From contig NZ_BEWB01000011.1 in assembly GCF_003112555.1 (NCBI RefSeq), forward strand, positions 62,001 to 126,000: 64,000 nucleotides of DNA. Reading direction: 5' to 3'. Within the stretch, counting starts at the first letter, position 1. Every line of letters begins with the position of its first letter. Both the position numbers and the translations under genes were made by a program. The notes under the pieces were generated by a model. That model saw only the letters and a list, made by a program, of their open reading frames with translations. It did not search any database and was not told the origin of the DNA. Source of the stretch: Streptomyces coelicoflavus. GTDB lineage: Bacteria > Actinomycetota > Actinomycetes > Streptomycetales > Streptomycetaceae. This document shows positions 15,805 through 23,979 of the stretch, in pieces.

Positions 15805-17448
15805 TCACAGCTGGGTCGGCTGCCGCTCGGTCAGGCCGTACTTCTTGGCGATGGCGTTCCAGAGCTTCGCGGCCTTGGCCTTCTCCTTGCTGGCCGTGCC
15901 GCTCGCCCGGTTGGCCGCCGACGGCTGGGTGGCCGCCTTGCCCTTCTTGCAGCCCTTCTTGCCGGCCGTCCGGTCGGCCCAGGCCGCGTAGTGGTTGTCG
16001 GCCGACGCCGAGGCCTGCCACGCCTTGGTGAGCGCCGTGGTCAGCTCGGTGTGCCGGGGCAGCTTGTCCACGGAGAGCTTGCCGAGGCTGTCGACGAGAC
16101 CGCTGCGCTGCTTGGCGGCCTCGCGCAGGTCCTTGGCCGCCTGGGGCAGGTTGTCGCAGGTCTTCACGTCGCCCACCGCGTTGATCACCGTGGTGCGGCC
16201 GGTGCCGCTCTCGGCGAGCAGCTTGTCCAGCTCGACGGCCTGCTGCTCGGCCGGGTCGGCGGACGGCGACGCGGACGCGGAGGCGGACGCCGACTCGGAG
16301 GCGGGTGCCGTGGCGGACACCGTCTGGTTGCCGCCCTTGTCCTCGTCCTTCCCGCCGCCGGCCATCATCGCGCCGGCGCCGACCCCGACGACGGCGATGC
16401 CCACGCCGACGGCCGCGATGAGCGGCAGCCGCGAGCCGGTACGCCCGCCCCGGCCGCCCCGGCCGCCGTCGTCACCGCCCCCGCGCCGCCTGCCGCCGCC
16501 ACCGCCGCCGCTGCCGGGTCCCTGCGGGGCGTACATGGCCTGGTCGCCGGGGTACGGCGCCTGGGGCGCGTCGAAGCGGGGCATCTGCTGGGTGGCCGAG
16601 GCCGGGCCGTCCGCACCGGGCGCGCCGCGGAAGAGGTTGTCGAACTCGGCGGGCGGCTGACGCCCCGCGTCGGCGCCGGGCGCCGCGCCGAACGGGGCAC
16701 CGGCGGGACCGCCGGGCACGGGCGCGATGTACTGCGTGGCCTCCGCGTCGGGATGGGGCACGGGAGCGGGCGCGGGCTGCGCGGGGTACTGCGGTGCCTG
16801 GCCGAGGTACTGCGTCGACTCGGCGGCGTGCGGCTGCGCGGGGCTCTCCGGGGGCAGCGCACCGGGACCCGCGGGCGGTATGTGCGGGATGAACTGGGTG
16901 GCGCCCTCGTCGGCAGAGGCCGCGACCGGGGGTATGAACTGCGTGGCCCCCTCGTCGGCGGCCGGCAACGGCGCGGCCGCCCCGCCGTACTGCTGCGGGT
17001 GCTGGTGAGGGTGCTGCTGGTGCTGCCCGTACGGCGGCTGCGCGCCGTAGGACGGGTCGCCCGCCCCGTACGACGGGCCCGGCGCGCCCTCCGGCGGCAG
17101 CGGTCCCGGGCCCGCCTGGGGCGGCAGGGCGCCGGGGGCCTGGCCGGGGTCGCCCTGGGCGGGCGGCCAGGCGGACGGCTGAGGGGTCTCCGGAGCGCCC
17201 CACGGCTGCGCGGCGGGCGGAGTGGGCCAGCCCTGGCCGGCGGGCGGGCCCTGCTGCTGCTCGGGGCCCCACGGCCGGTCCCAGGCCTGGCCGCCGGGCG
17301 GTGCCGATGCGGGCGGGCCGCCGGCCTGGGGGCCGACGGGCGCGTCGGCCAGACCGGGCAGCAGGGGCTCGCCACCGTCCGAGGGCAGCACGATGCCTTC
17401 GCGCGCTTGCCGCGCCGAGGGCTCCTCGCCCTGTCCACTCTGCGTCAC
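15805..17448 (-). CDS. Proline-rich membrane protein with repeated ATQ(F/Y)I motifs
   Basis: The protein has 547 residues. The N-terminal 330 residues are Pro/Gly/Ala/Gln-rich and probably disordered in the cytoplasm, with repeats DEGATQFIP (twice), AESTQYLG, DAEATQYIA and ATQQMPRF. A Gly/Arg basic patch precedes a single membrane segment (LPLIAAVGVGIAVVGVGAGAMMAGGG, about 342-367). A Ser/Ala linker and a C-terminal outer domain of about 130 residues follow, with two cysteines (DVKTCDNL and KKGCKKG). Threonines in these TQ motifs could be kinase targets, but this is inference. The function is unknown. Confidence 0.8.
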   Translation of the reverse strand: MTQSGQGEEPSARQAREGIVLPSDGGEPLLPGLADAPVGPQAGGPPASAPPGGQAWDRPWGPEQQQGPPAGQGWPTPPAAQPWGAPETPQPSAWPPAQGDPGQAPGALPPQAGPGPLPPEGAPGPSYGAGDPSYGAQPPYGQHQQHPHQHPQQYGGAAAPLPAADEGATQFIPPVAASADEGATQFIPHIPPAGPGALPPESPAQPHAAESTQYLGQAPQYPAQPAPAPVPHPDAEATQYIAPVPGGPAGAPFGAAPGADAGRQPPAEFDNLFRGAPGADGPASATQQMPRFDAPQAPYPGDQAMYAPQGPGSGGGGGGRRRGGGDDGGRGGRGGRTGSRLPLIAAVGVGIAVVGVGAGAMMAGGGKDEDKGGNQTVSATAPASESASASASASPSADPAEQQAVELDKLLAESGTGRTTVINAVGDVKTCDNLPQAAKDLREAAKQRSGLVDSLGKLSVDKLPRHTELTTALTKAWQASASADNHYAAWADRTAGKKGCKKGKAATQPSAANRASGTASKEKAKAAKLWNAIAKKYGLTERQPTQL

Positions 17449-17649
17449 CGGGACTCCTACGAATGGGGGACCTTCGGAATCGTCGGCTCACGCTACCGGG
17501 TCCCAGGAGCCCGCTGCCACGCCGCCCGGGGCGTCAACTCCTTCCCTGTGACGGCAGTAACAAAACCAGGCCGCGGCGCGCTGTTGATGTCCCTTTCCGC
17601 TCACCACGGCGCGGTTTCACGCCCGTTCACTCATCCGCTCCCCCTCCGT

Positions 17650-19035
17650 TCACGCGGCGGCCTGGAGGTCGAGGCGGGCGCCGAACTCCCTGACCACGGC
17701 TTCTTCCCGGTACGGCTCGAGCCGGGCCTGGAAGTCGTCCAGGTACTCGGCGCCCCGGTTCGAACGCAGCGTCTCCAGGAGTTCCACGGCCCTGGTCGCC
17801 GTGTGGCAGGCCTGTTCGATCTCGCGCTGCTGCACCTGGGCCGTGGCCAACAGCACATGGCCGATGGCCCGCCTGCGCGCCCGGGACTCGGGATGCCCCT
17901 CCAGCGACTGCCGTGCGTAACGCGCCGCCGCGTCGGCCTGGCCGAGGTCCCGGTGGCAGTGCGCCAACTCGTCGGCCAGGTAGGCGCCGTCGAAGTGCGC
18001 GATCCACACCGGGTCGTCCCCGGAGGCCGGATCGGCCGACTCCATCGCCCCGACCGCCCGTCCGGCCGCCTCGTGGGCCGCCCGTACGTCGCCGAGGAGC
18101 GCGTGGCCCCGGGCCTCGGCCGCGTGGAACATCGACTCCGCGCGCGGTGTGACCCGCCCGCGTGCGCCCTCCTGCGCCGCCCGCGCCAACTGGGCGATCT
18201 CGCGCGGGTTCCCCAGCTGCGCGGCGAGGTGGCTCATGGACGCGGCCAGCACGTACCCGCCGTAGCCGCGGTCCCCGGCCGCCTGTGCGAGCCGCAGCGA
18301 CTGGATGTAGTACCGCTGCGCGAGGCCCGGCTGGCCGGTGTCGACGGCCATGTATCCGGCCAGCTCCGTCAGCCGCGCGACCGTGGCGAACAACTCCCGT
18401 CCGACCGCCTCCCGGTAGGAGCCGGCCAGCAGTCCGGAGACCACGCTGTTCAGGTAGTGCACGAGGACCGGGCGCACGTGCCCGCTCCCGTACTGGTGGT
18501 CCAGGTCCGTCAGGGCCTGCGTCATCGCGCGCACGGCCGCCACGTCGGACTGGCCCACCCGCGGCCCCGCCGCACGCGACACCTGCGGGTCGGGGGCGGA
18601 AATCAGCCAGTCCCGGCTGGGCTCGACGAGCGCGGAGGCGGCGACGGAGGACCCGGACAGGAAGTCCCGGCGCCCCACGTCGCTGCGCCACAGCTCGCAG
18701 ACCTGCTCGATGGCTCCCAGTACCGTCGGCGAGAACTGGAGGCCGACGCCGGACGCGAGGTTCTTGCCGTTGGCCATGCCGATCTCGTCGATCGTGACCG
18801 TGCGGCCGAGCTTGCGGCCGAGCGCCTCGGCGATGATCGCGGGTGCCCGGCCCCGCGGTTGCTGTCCGCGCAGCCAGCGGGCCACGGAGGTCTTGTCGTA
18901 CCGCAGGTCGAGACCGTGCTCGACCCCGCACACGTTGACCCGGCGGGCGAGGCCCGCGTTGGAGCAGCCCGCTTCCTGAATGAGCGCCTGCAGTCGTTCG
19001 TTCGGCTGCCGCGCGACGAGCGGCCTTGCGGCCAT
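17650..19035 (-). CDS. XRE-type DNA-binding regulator with a tetratricopeptide-like C-terminus
   Basis: This 461-residue protein begins with a helix-turn-helix-like region (NERLQALIQEAGCSNAGLARRVN, then YDKTSVARWLRGQQPRGRAPAIIAEALGRKLGR). A long helical repeat region from about 180 to 450 has TPR-like pairs (GYMAVDTGQPGLAQRYYIQSLRLAQAAGDRGYG). This domain plan is shared by Streptomyces developmental and antibiotic regulators, a large streptomycete family. The ATG at 19035 is preceded by GGGGG seven bases away; an ATG at 19058 is an alternative. It faces the primase-like gene across a 315-base gap. Confidence 0.82.
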   Translation of the reverse strand: MAARPLVARQPNERLQALIQEAGCSNAGLARRVNVCGVEHGLDLRYDKTSVARWLRGQQPRGRAPAIIAEALGRKLGRTVTIDEIGMANGKNLASGVGLQFSPTVLGAIEQVCELWRSDVGRRDFLSGSSVAASALVEPSRDWLISAPDPQVSRAAGPRVGQSDVAAVRAMTQALTDLDHQYGSGHVRPVLVHYLNSVVSGLLAGSYREAVGRELFATVARLTELAGYMAVDTGQPGLAQRYYIQSLRLAQAAGDRGYGGYVLAASMSHLAAQLGNPREIAQLARAAQEGARGRVTPRAESMFHAAEARGHALLGDVRAAHEAAGRAVGAMESADPASGDDPVWIAHFDGAYLADELAHCHRDLGQADAAARYARQSLEGHPESRARRRAIGHVLLATAQVQQREIEQACHTATRAVELLETLRSNRGAEYLDDFQARLEPYREEAVVREFGARLDLQAAA

Positions 19036-19142
19036 GGCGTAACCCCCATGCGGTCTCATGCGGTCTCGATGCTGTCCCGGCGGATCGTCGGACGAAACGG
19101 ACGATCCGGCCGTGAAGATCAATGCCCAGTCGATGTGCCGAC

Positions 19143-19178
19143 AATGCGAGACTTGCGAAGCTTGCGATGCTTACGAGG
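19143..19178. repeat. Four 9-bp tandem units in the divergent gap
   Basis: The units are AATGCGAGA, CTTGCGAAG, CTTGCGATG and CTTACGAGG (19143-19178), sharing a (C/A)TT(G/A)CGA core at 9-base spacing. They lie between the XRE-TPR regulator and the primase-like gene and could be regulator sites. They also fall inside a Cys-rich frame beginning with ATG at 19133 (65 codons). Confidence 0.55.
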
Positions 19179-19350
19179 ATTGCCGGGGCAACGGCCGGTG
19201 CCGGCCCCAGTCCTGGCTACCCAGCTCCCGCGGTGAATCCTCCTGCGCGCCCCCACGTATGCACCCATGCGCCCCGAATGCGGCTTCGATGCACCTCCTC
19301 CGCGCACGGCACCCCCGTAACCCCCGGTGAGCCCGGGAGTTGAGGTTCCC

Positions 19351-20004
19351 GTGGAAGAGACCATCCCCGGCACCGAAGCCGCCCAGATCCCGCAGCAGCG
19401 CGGCACCTCGCTGCTGGAGACCGCCGTTCGCTACGCCGAGGAGCGTCACTGGGACGTGTTTCCCGGCACCTGGCTGGTGCCCGGCGACGGGGTGCAGCGC
19501 TGCTCCTGCGGGGACCCGGCGTGCGCCGCGCCGGGCGCGCACCCGGCGGGCGAGGACTGGGCGGCGCAGGCGACGGGCAGCGCGACGGCCGCCCGGCGGA
19601 TGTGGCAGAAGCAGCAGACGGCGTCGATCCTGCTGCCCACGGGGCGGACGTTCGACGCGATCGACGTCCCCGAGAGCGCCGGGTTCCTGGCGCTGGCCCG
19701 GATGCAGCGGATGGAGCTGACGCTGGGGCCGGTGACGCTGGCGCCGGACCGGCGGATGCGGTTCTTCGTCCTTCCGGGTGCGGGGGCGAAGGTGCCGGAT
19801 CTCGTGCGGCGGCTGGGGTGGGCGCCCCGGGCCCTCGATCTGGGCGTGCTCGGGGAGGGCGCGTACGTGGCGGCGCCGCCCACGCGGTTCGGGACGCGGG
19901 GCGCGGTGCAGTGGGCCTGCCGGCCGACCGCGGTGAATCGGTGGTTGCCGGATGTGGAGGAGCTGATCTCGGCGTTGGCCTATGCGTGCGGGCGGGATCG
20001 TTAG
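19351..20004 (+). CDS. Bifunctional primase/polymerase N-terminal-like protein
   Basis: The product is 217 residues from the GTG at 19351, chosen because TTGAGG lies five bases upstream; a GTG at 19327 is the alternative. It resembles the prim-pol (PrimPol_N) domain: LLETAVRYAEERHWDVFPGTWL, a C-x-C-x4-C pattern (RCSCGDPACAAPGAHPAG) and PTGRTFDAIDVP. In many streptomycetes these are short stand-alone proteins next to no replication genes. The downstream catalytic His/Asp set of true primases is not obvious, so activity is doubtful. Confidence 0.78.
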   Translation: MEETIPGTEAAQIPQQRGTSLLETAVRYAEERHWDVFPGTWLVPGDGVQRCSCGDPACAAPGAHPAGEDWAAQATGSATAARRMWQKQQTASILLPTGRTFDAIDVPESAGFLALARMQRMELTLGPVTLAPDRRMRFFVLPGAGAKVPDLVRRLGWAPRALDLGVLGEGAYVAAPPTRFGTRGAVQWACRPTAVNRWLPDVEELISALAYACGRDR

Positions 20005-20065
20005 GGGGCGCCCCTTCGTCTGCCGGGTTGCTGTGTTCTGGCGGCTGCCGGCCGTACGTGGTTGA

Positions 20066-20099
20066 TCGCGCAGTTCCCCGCGCCCCTTCGGGGCGCTTT
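20066..20099. repeat. Dispersed streptomycete repeat merging into a terminator-like hairpin
   Basis: Positions 20066-20087 are identical over 22 bases to 37331-37352 (core CGCGCAGTTCCCCGCGCC). Here the copy runs into a 7-bp stem (GCGCCCC at 20080-20086, GGGGCGC at 20090-20096) followed by TTT, so it can act as a terminator after the primase-like gene. I recall this core as a frequent dispersed element in Streptomyces genomes. Confidence 0.6.
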
Positions 20100-20136
20100 C
20101 CCCCCGTAGGGTGCGAAGTTGACGGAGGGAGACGTG

Positions 20137-20918
20137 GTGAGTACTAGCGCCGTTCGGGTTCGGGGGCTCTGGAAGCGGTTTGGGCAGCAGGTGGCCGTGG
20201 GTGGGGTCGATCTGGACCTGCCGGCGGGGAAGTTCATCGGGCTCGTCGGGCCCAACGGGGCCGGGAAGACCACCACGCTCTCCATGGTGACCGGGCTGCT
20301 GCGGCCGGATCAGGGGTCGGTCGAGGTCGTCGGGCACGACGTGTGGCGCGATCCGGCCGAGGTGAAGGCCAGGATCGGGGTGCTGCCCGAGGGGCTGCGG
20401 CTGTTCGAGCGGCTGTCGGGGCGGGAACTGCTCGGCTACACGGGCCGGTTGCGCGGCCTGCCCGGCGACGAGGTCGACAAGCGGGCCACGCAGCTCCTCG
20501 ACGTCCTCGACCTCGCGGGCGCCCAGCACAAGCTGGTCGTCGACTACTCGACCGGTATGCGCAAGAAGATCGGCCTCGCCGCCGCACTGCTGCACTGCTG
20601 CACAACCCTGAAGTGCTGTTCCTGGACGAGCCGTTCGAGGGCGTCGACCCGGTCTCCGCACAGACCATCCGGGGTGTTCTGGAGCGCTACACGGCCTCCG
20701 GCGCCACCGTCGTCTTCTCCTCCCACGTCATGGAGCTGGTGGAGTCGCTGTGCGACTGGGTGGCCGTCATGGCCGCCGGCCGCATCCGCGCCACCGGAAC
20801 CCTCGCCGAAGTGCGCGGCGGGGCGGCCTCGTTGCAGGAGGCGTTCCTCGAACTCGTCGGTGCGGGCGGCCGGGACGCCGGGTCCGACCTGGACTGGCTG
20901 GGCGGCGGGTCCCGATGA
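20137..20918 (+). pseudogene. ABC transporter ATP-binding protein, frameshifted by an 8-bp duplication
   Basis: The first part (GTG at 20137, preceded by GGAGGGA) encodes a normal ATPase with Walker A GPNGAGKTTT and the signature region DYSTGMRKKIGLAAALLH. The sequence at 20584-20603 is then periodic by eight bases (CTGCTGCA twice). Dropping one unit restores AALLHNPEVLFLDEPFEGVDP, so Walker B and the rest of the protein continue in another frame to 20918. As read, the product would end as junk after the signature. This may be a true mutation, a reversible slippage or a sequencing error. The stop of the restored frame overlaps the permease start (ATGA), showing that the original operon was intact. 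Confidence 0.85.
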
Positions 20919-22564
20919 GCGCGCCGACCGCACCGGACGCCTCGGCTCCATCTCCGTCGGGTGCGTCGGGCGGATCCGTTCCGTCCCTCACCTCCGTGTT
21001 CGTGCGGCTGAAGCTGTCGCTCCTGCGCAACGGGCTGCGGCAGTCCGGCGGGCGGCGGGCCGCCTACATCGCCTCGGCCGTCGTCGTGCTGCTCTTCGCC
21101 GCGCTCCAGCTGATCGGCCTGATCGCGCTGCGCGGGTACGCGCACGTGGACTCGCTGGTCGTCCTGCTCGCCGCGGTGCTCGCCCTGGGCTGGGCGGTGA
21201 TGCCGCTGTTCTTCCCCGGCGGCGACGAGACACTGGACCCGACCCGGCTGGTGATGCTGCCCCTGCGGCCCGGCCCCCTGGTACGGGCCCTGCTCACGTC
21301 CTCGCTGGTGGGCATCGGGCCACTGTTCACGCTGTGCGTGTTCGCCGGATCCGTGGTCGCGGTCGCCCACGGCGGGGCGGCGTACGCCGTCGGGGTCGTC
21401 GGCGCGGTCCTCGCGCTGCTGGTGTGCGTGACCCTCGCGCGGGCCGTCGCCGCGGCCAACGTACGGCTGCTGACCAGCCGCAAGGGACGCGACCTCGCGG
21501 TGCTCAGCGGGCTGGTCGTCGCGGTCGGCGCGCAGCTCGTCAACTTCGGCGCGCAGCGGCTGGGTTCGTCGGGACTCGGTGAGCTGGACCCGGTGGCCGA
21601 CGTGGTGCGCTGGGTGCCGCCGGCGTCGGCGGTCGGCGCGATGGACGCGGCGAGCGACGGGTCGTACGGCGTCGCGCTGGCCCAACTGGCACTGACCGCC
21701 GCGGCGCTGGTGCTGCTGCTGCGGGTGTGGGCCCGGCATCTGACGCGGCTGATGACGGCGCCCGACGGCTCCACGCTCCAGAGCGACGCCGGGGCGGTGC
21801 GCGAACGCGGCTCGGCCGGGCCCGCCCGGTGGCTGCCCGCGGGCCGCACCGGCACCACCATGGAACGCACCCTGCGCTACGTGTGGCGCGACCCGAAGAC
21901 CAAGGCGGCCTGGGTGACCTCGCTGGCCATCGGTCTGATCGTGCCGGTGTTCAACGCCTGGCAGGGCACCGGCTCGGTCTACTTCGCCTGCTTCGCCGCC
22001 GGGATGCTCGGCATCCAGATGTACAACCAGTTCGGGCAGGACACGTCCGCGTTCTGGATGGTCGCGATGACGATCTCCTCGACCAGGGACGCCTACGTCG
22101 AGCTGCGCGCCCGCGCGCTGGCGCTGCTGCTGATCACGCTGCCGTACGCGACCCTCGTCACCGTCCTGACCACCGCGATGCTCGACGACTGGCGGACCCT
22201 GCCCGAGGCGCTCGGCCTGTCCTTCGCGCTGCTCGGGGCGATGCTGGCGACCGGCGCGTGGACCTCGGCGCGCTTTCCGTACTCCATCCCGCAGGACGGG
22301 TACAAGAACGTCGCGCCCGGTCAGGTCGGGCTGGCCTGGGTCTCGATCTTCGGCGGCATGATCGGCGCGGCCCTGCTGTGCGCACCCGTGATCGCGCTGA
22401 CGATCTGGGTCAACGTGAGCGCGGGCGCCGGGGACACGGGCTGGCTGCTGCTGCCGGTCGGCGCGGTGTACGGGGCGGCTCTGACGCTGCTGGGCCTGCG
22501 GCTGGCCGCGCCGCGTACGGCGGGGCGGCTGCCGGAGATCCTCACGGCGGTCAGCAAGGGGTGA
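20915..22564 (+). CDS. ABC transporter permease (large ABC-2-like)
   Basis: The 549-residue protein has about ten hydrophobic segments in two blocks, separated by a polar stretch near residues 285-320 (SDAGAVRERGSAGPARW) and the conserved TMERTLRYVWRDPKTKAAWVTSLAIG segment. It is the membrane partner of the frameshifted ATPase, overlapping its restored stop by four bases. The substrate is unknown. If the ATPase frameshift is real, this permease has lost its motor unless another ATPase serves it. Confidence 0.85.
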   Translation: MSAPTAPDASAPSPSGASGGSVPSLTSVFVRLKLSLLRNGLRQSGGRRAAYIASAVVVLLFAALQLIGLIALRGYAHVDSLVVLLAAVLALGWAVMPLFFPGGDETLDPTRLVMLPLRPGPLVRALLTSSLVGIGPLFTLCVFAGSVVAVAHGGAAYAVGVVGAVLALLVCVTLARAVAAANVRLLTSRKGRDLAVLSGLVVAVGAQLVNFGAQRLGSSGLGELDPVADVVRWVPPASAVGAMDAASDGSYGVALAQLALTAAALVLLLRVWARHLTRLMTAPDGSTLQSDAGAVRERGSAGPARWLPAGRTGTTMERTLRYVWRDPKTKAAWVTSLAIGLIVPVFNAWQGTGSVYFACFAAGMLGIQMYNQFGQDTSAFWMVAMTISSTRDAYVELRARALALLLITLPYATLVTVLTTAMLDDWRTLPEALGLSFALLGAMLATGAWTSARFPYSIPQDGYKNVAPGQVGLAWVSIFGGMIGAALLCAPVIALTIWVNVSAGAGDTGWLLLPVGAVYGAALTLLGLRLAAPRTAGRLPEILTAVSKG

Positions 22565-22571
22565 CGGGCGC

Positions 22572-23468
22572 TCAGGCGTCCCCGAGGGCGTTCAGGAACG
22601 GCTCGATGGCCGCCCGCCACGCCTCCGGCTGGTCGTAGTGGACTAGGTGGCCGGCGTCGGCGACCTCCGCGTACTGGCCGTCGGGCAGGACGCGGACCAT
22701 CTCCTGGGCCTCGGCACGGCCCAGCTCGCCGTCGAGGCCGCGCACGACCAGGGTGGGGCAGCGGACCTGTGCCAGCTCCTCCCAGTGGGCGTCGTACACC
22801 CACGTCTCGCGGGAGCGCAGCATCTGCTCGGGTTCGAAGACGGGGCGCCAGCCGTCCGGGGACTCGGCCATCACCTCGGCGTAGAACGCGCCGCGGGCCG
22901 GGTTCGGGCGCTCCACCCAGGGGTCGTCCTCGCCGAACCACTTGCGGACGTCGGCGAGCGTGGCGAAGGGGACCGGCCAGGCGCGGAACCACTCGGTCCA
23001 GGTGTGCTGGGAGGCGGCGCCGAGGGCGGAGGCCCGCATGTCGCAGATGATCAGACCGCGGACCAGGTCGGGGCGTTTGGCGGCGAGCTGCCAGGCGGTC
23101 AGGGCGCCCATGGCGTGGCCGACGAGGACGGCCGGGCCGAGGCCGAGCTGCTCCAGGGCGGCCTCGACGTCCCCGACGTAGGCCTCCCGGGTGTAGGCGG
23201 CCCGCGGGGGCTTGTCGCTGCGGCCGTGACCGCGCTGGTCGAGGGCGACGGCACGGTGGCGGGCGGAGAGCCAGCGGGCCGTGGGGGCCCAGTGCGAGGC
23301 GCGGCCCATCAGGCCGTGCAGTAACAGCACGCCGGGCAGGTCCGAGGCCCCGGACGCGAGGTGTTCGTCCTGCGTGCGGTGCGTCCGGTCGGTCTTGGGA
23401 GGGTCGCCGAACTCCCAGGCGGCGAGGCGTACGCCGCCCGCGCCGGTCACGTCGATGCGCCGCACCAT
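22572..23468 (-). CDS. Alpha/beta hydrolase-fold protein with Ala at the nucleophile position
   Basis: This 298-residue protein has the alpha/beta hydrolase core: oxyanion LLLHGLMG (residues 48-55), LDQRGHGRS, the elbow VLVGHAMGALTAW (GHAMG at 117-121), the acid strand TLVVRGLDGEL and the histidine AGHLVHYDQP. The elbow should be G-x-S-x-G, but position 119 is Ala (codon GCC on the minus strand). The acid and histidine remain. Such a protein should be unable to act as a serine hydrolase; it may be a pseudoenzyme or act by another chemistry. The ATG at 23468 gives the usual family start. Confidence 0.85.
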   Translation of the reverse strand: MVRRIDVTGAGGVRLAAWEFGDPPKTDRTHRTQDEHLASGASDLPGVLLLHGLMGRASHWAPTARWLSARHRAVALDQRGHGRSDKPPRAAYTREAYVGDVEAALEQLGLGPAVLVGHAMGALTAWQLAAKRPDLVRGLIICDMRASALGAASQHTWTEWFRAWPVPFATLADVRKWFGEDDPWVERPNPARGAFYAEVMAESPDGWRPVFEPEQMLRSRETWVYDAHWEELAQVRCPTLVVRGLDGELGRAEAQEMVRVLPDGQYAEVADAGHLVHYDQPEAWRAAIEPFLNALGDA

Positions 23469-23544
23469 AGGTCCTGGCACCCCCAAGCTCCGCTCGGACC
23501 CGCCCGCCTCACGAGCCGGCCGATCCTGTGAACCGTGAACCCTG

Positions 23545-23575
<31 letters not shown>

Positions 23576-23594
23576 GTGCAGAGTACCGAGATTA

Positions 23595-23804
23595 TCGAAT
23601 ACTCATTCGAAAGAGCCGTCCCGCCGGGCAACACCCCTCATTCGAGTGACACCACTCAGGGATTGATCGCCGCCGCCCAGGGGAGATCTTCAACGGGAGG
23701 CGGACCGCTCGGGGAAACCGGTCCGAGGGGATTGACCTTGAGAGCTCGGGGCTCCAGGTCAGCACAGGGGAGGACAGGCCCCGGCGCCACACGGCGCCGG
23801 GGCC
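23595..23804. other. Hairpin-rich intergenic segment ending in a 12-bp perfect stem
   Basis: Five potential stem-loops lie in a row. They are TCGAAT/ATTCGA (23595-23610), GAGTG/CACTC (23644-23657), CGGACCG/CGGTCCG (23701-23725), a two-tier TGACCT-GAGC/GCTC-AGGTCA hairpin (23734-23761) and GGCCCCGGCGCC/GGCGCCGGGGCC with loop ACAC (23777-23804). CTCATTCGA occurs twice, at 23602-23610 and 23637-23645. The last stem can terminate dmdR1 transcripts from the other strand. The set may also be a plus-strand small RNA. No protein frame in this gap looks real. Confidence 0.5.
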
Positions 23805-23979
23805 CTCTCCGTCTCTCCGGCACGCCCTCCCCCTCTCCGGCCCGGGCGACATCGCTGTCGGCCACGGCCAAGAGCCCCTCGCGTCCACTGCCTCACGCCA
23901 CAGCCTGGCACGCGAAGCGCCCGGCCGCTGCGATTCCGCGCACCGCGACCCGGAACCAACGGGTCCCCCGGGTACGCGG

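Noticed and set aside
14434..19236. A 1600-codon plus-strand frame across several genes
   Set aside because: It is the antisense or shifted frame of four real genes and is rich in Arg/Gly/Pro with no domain.
20119..21582. Long frame that starts as the ABC ATPase and continues past 20610
   Set aside because: After the 8-bp duplication the residues become Arg/Ser-rich nonsense while the correct continuation is in another frame.
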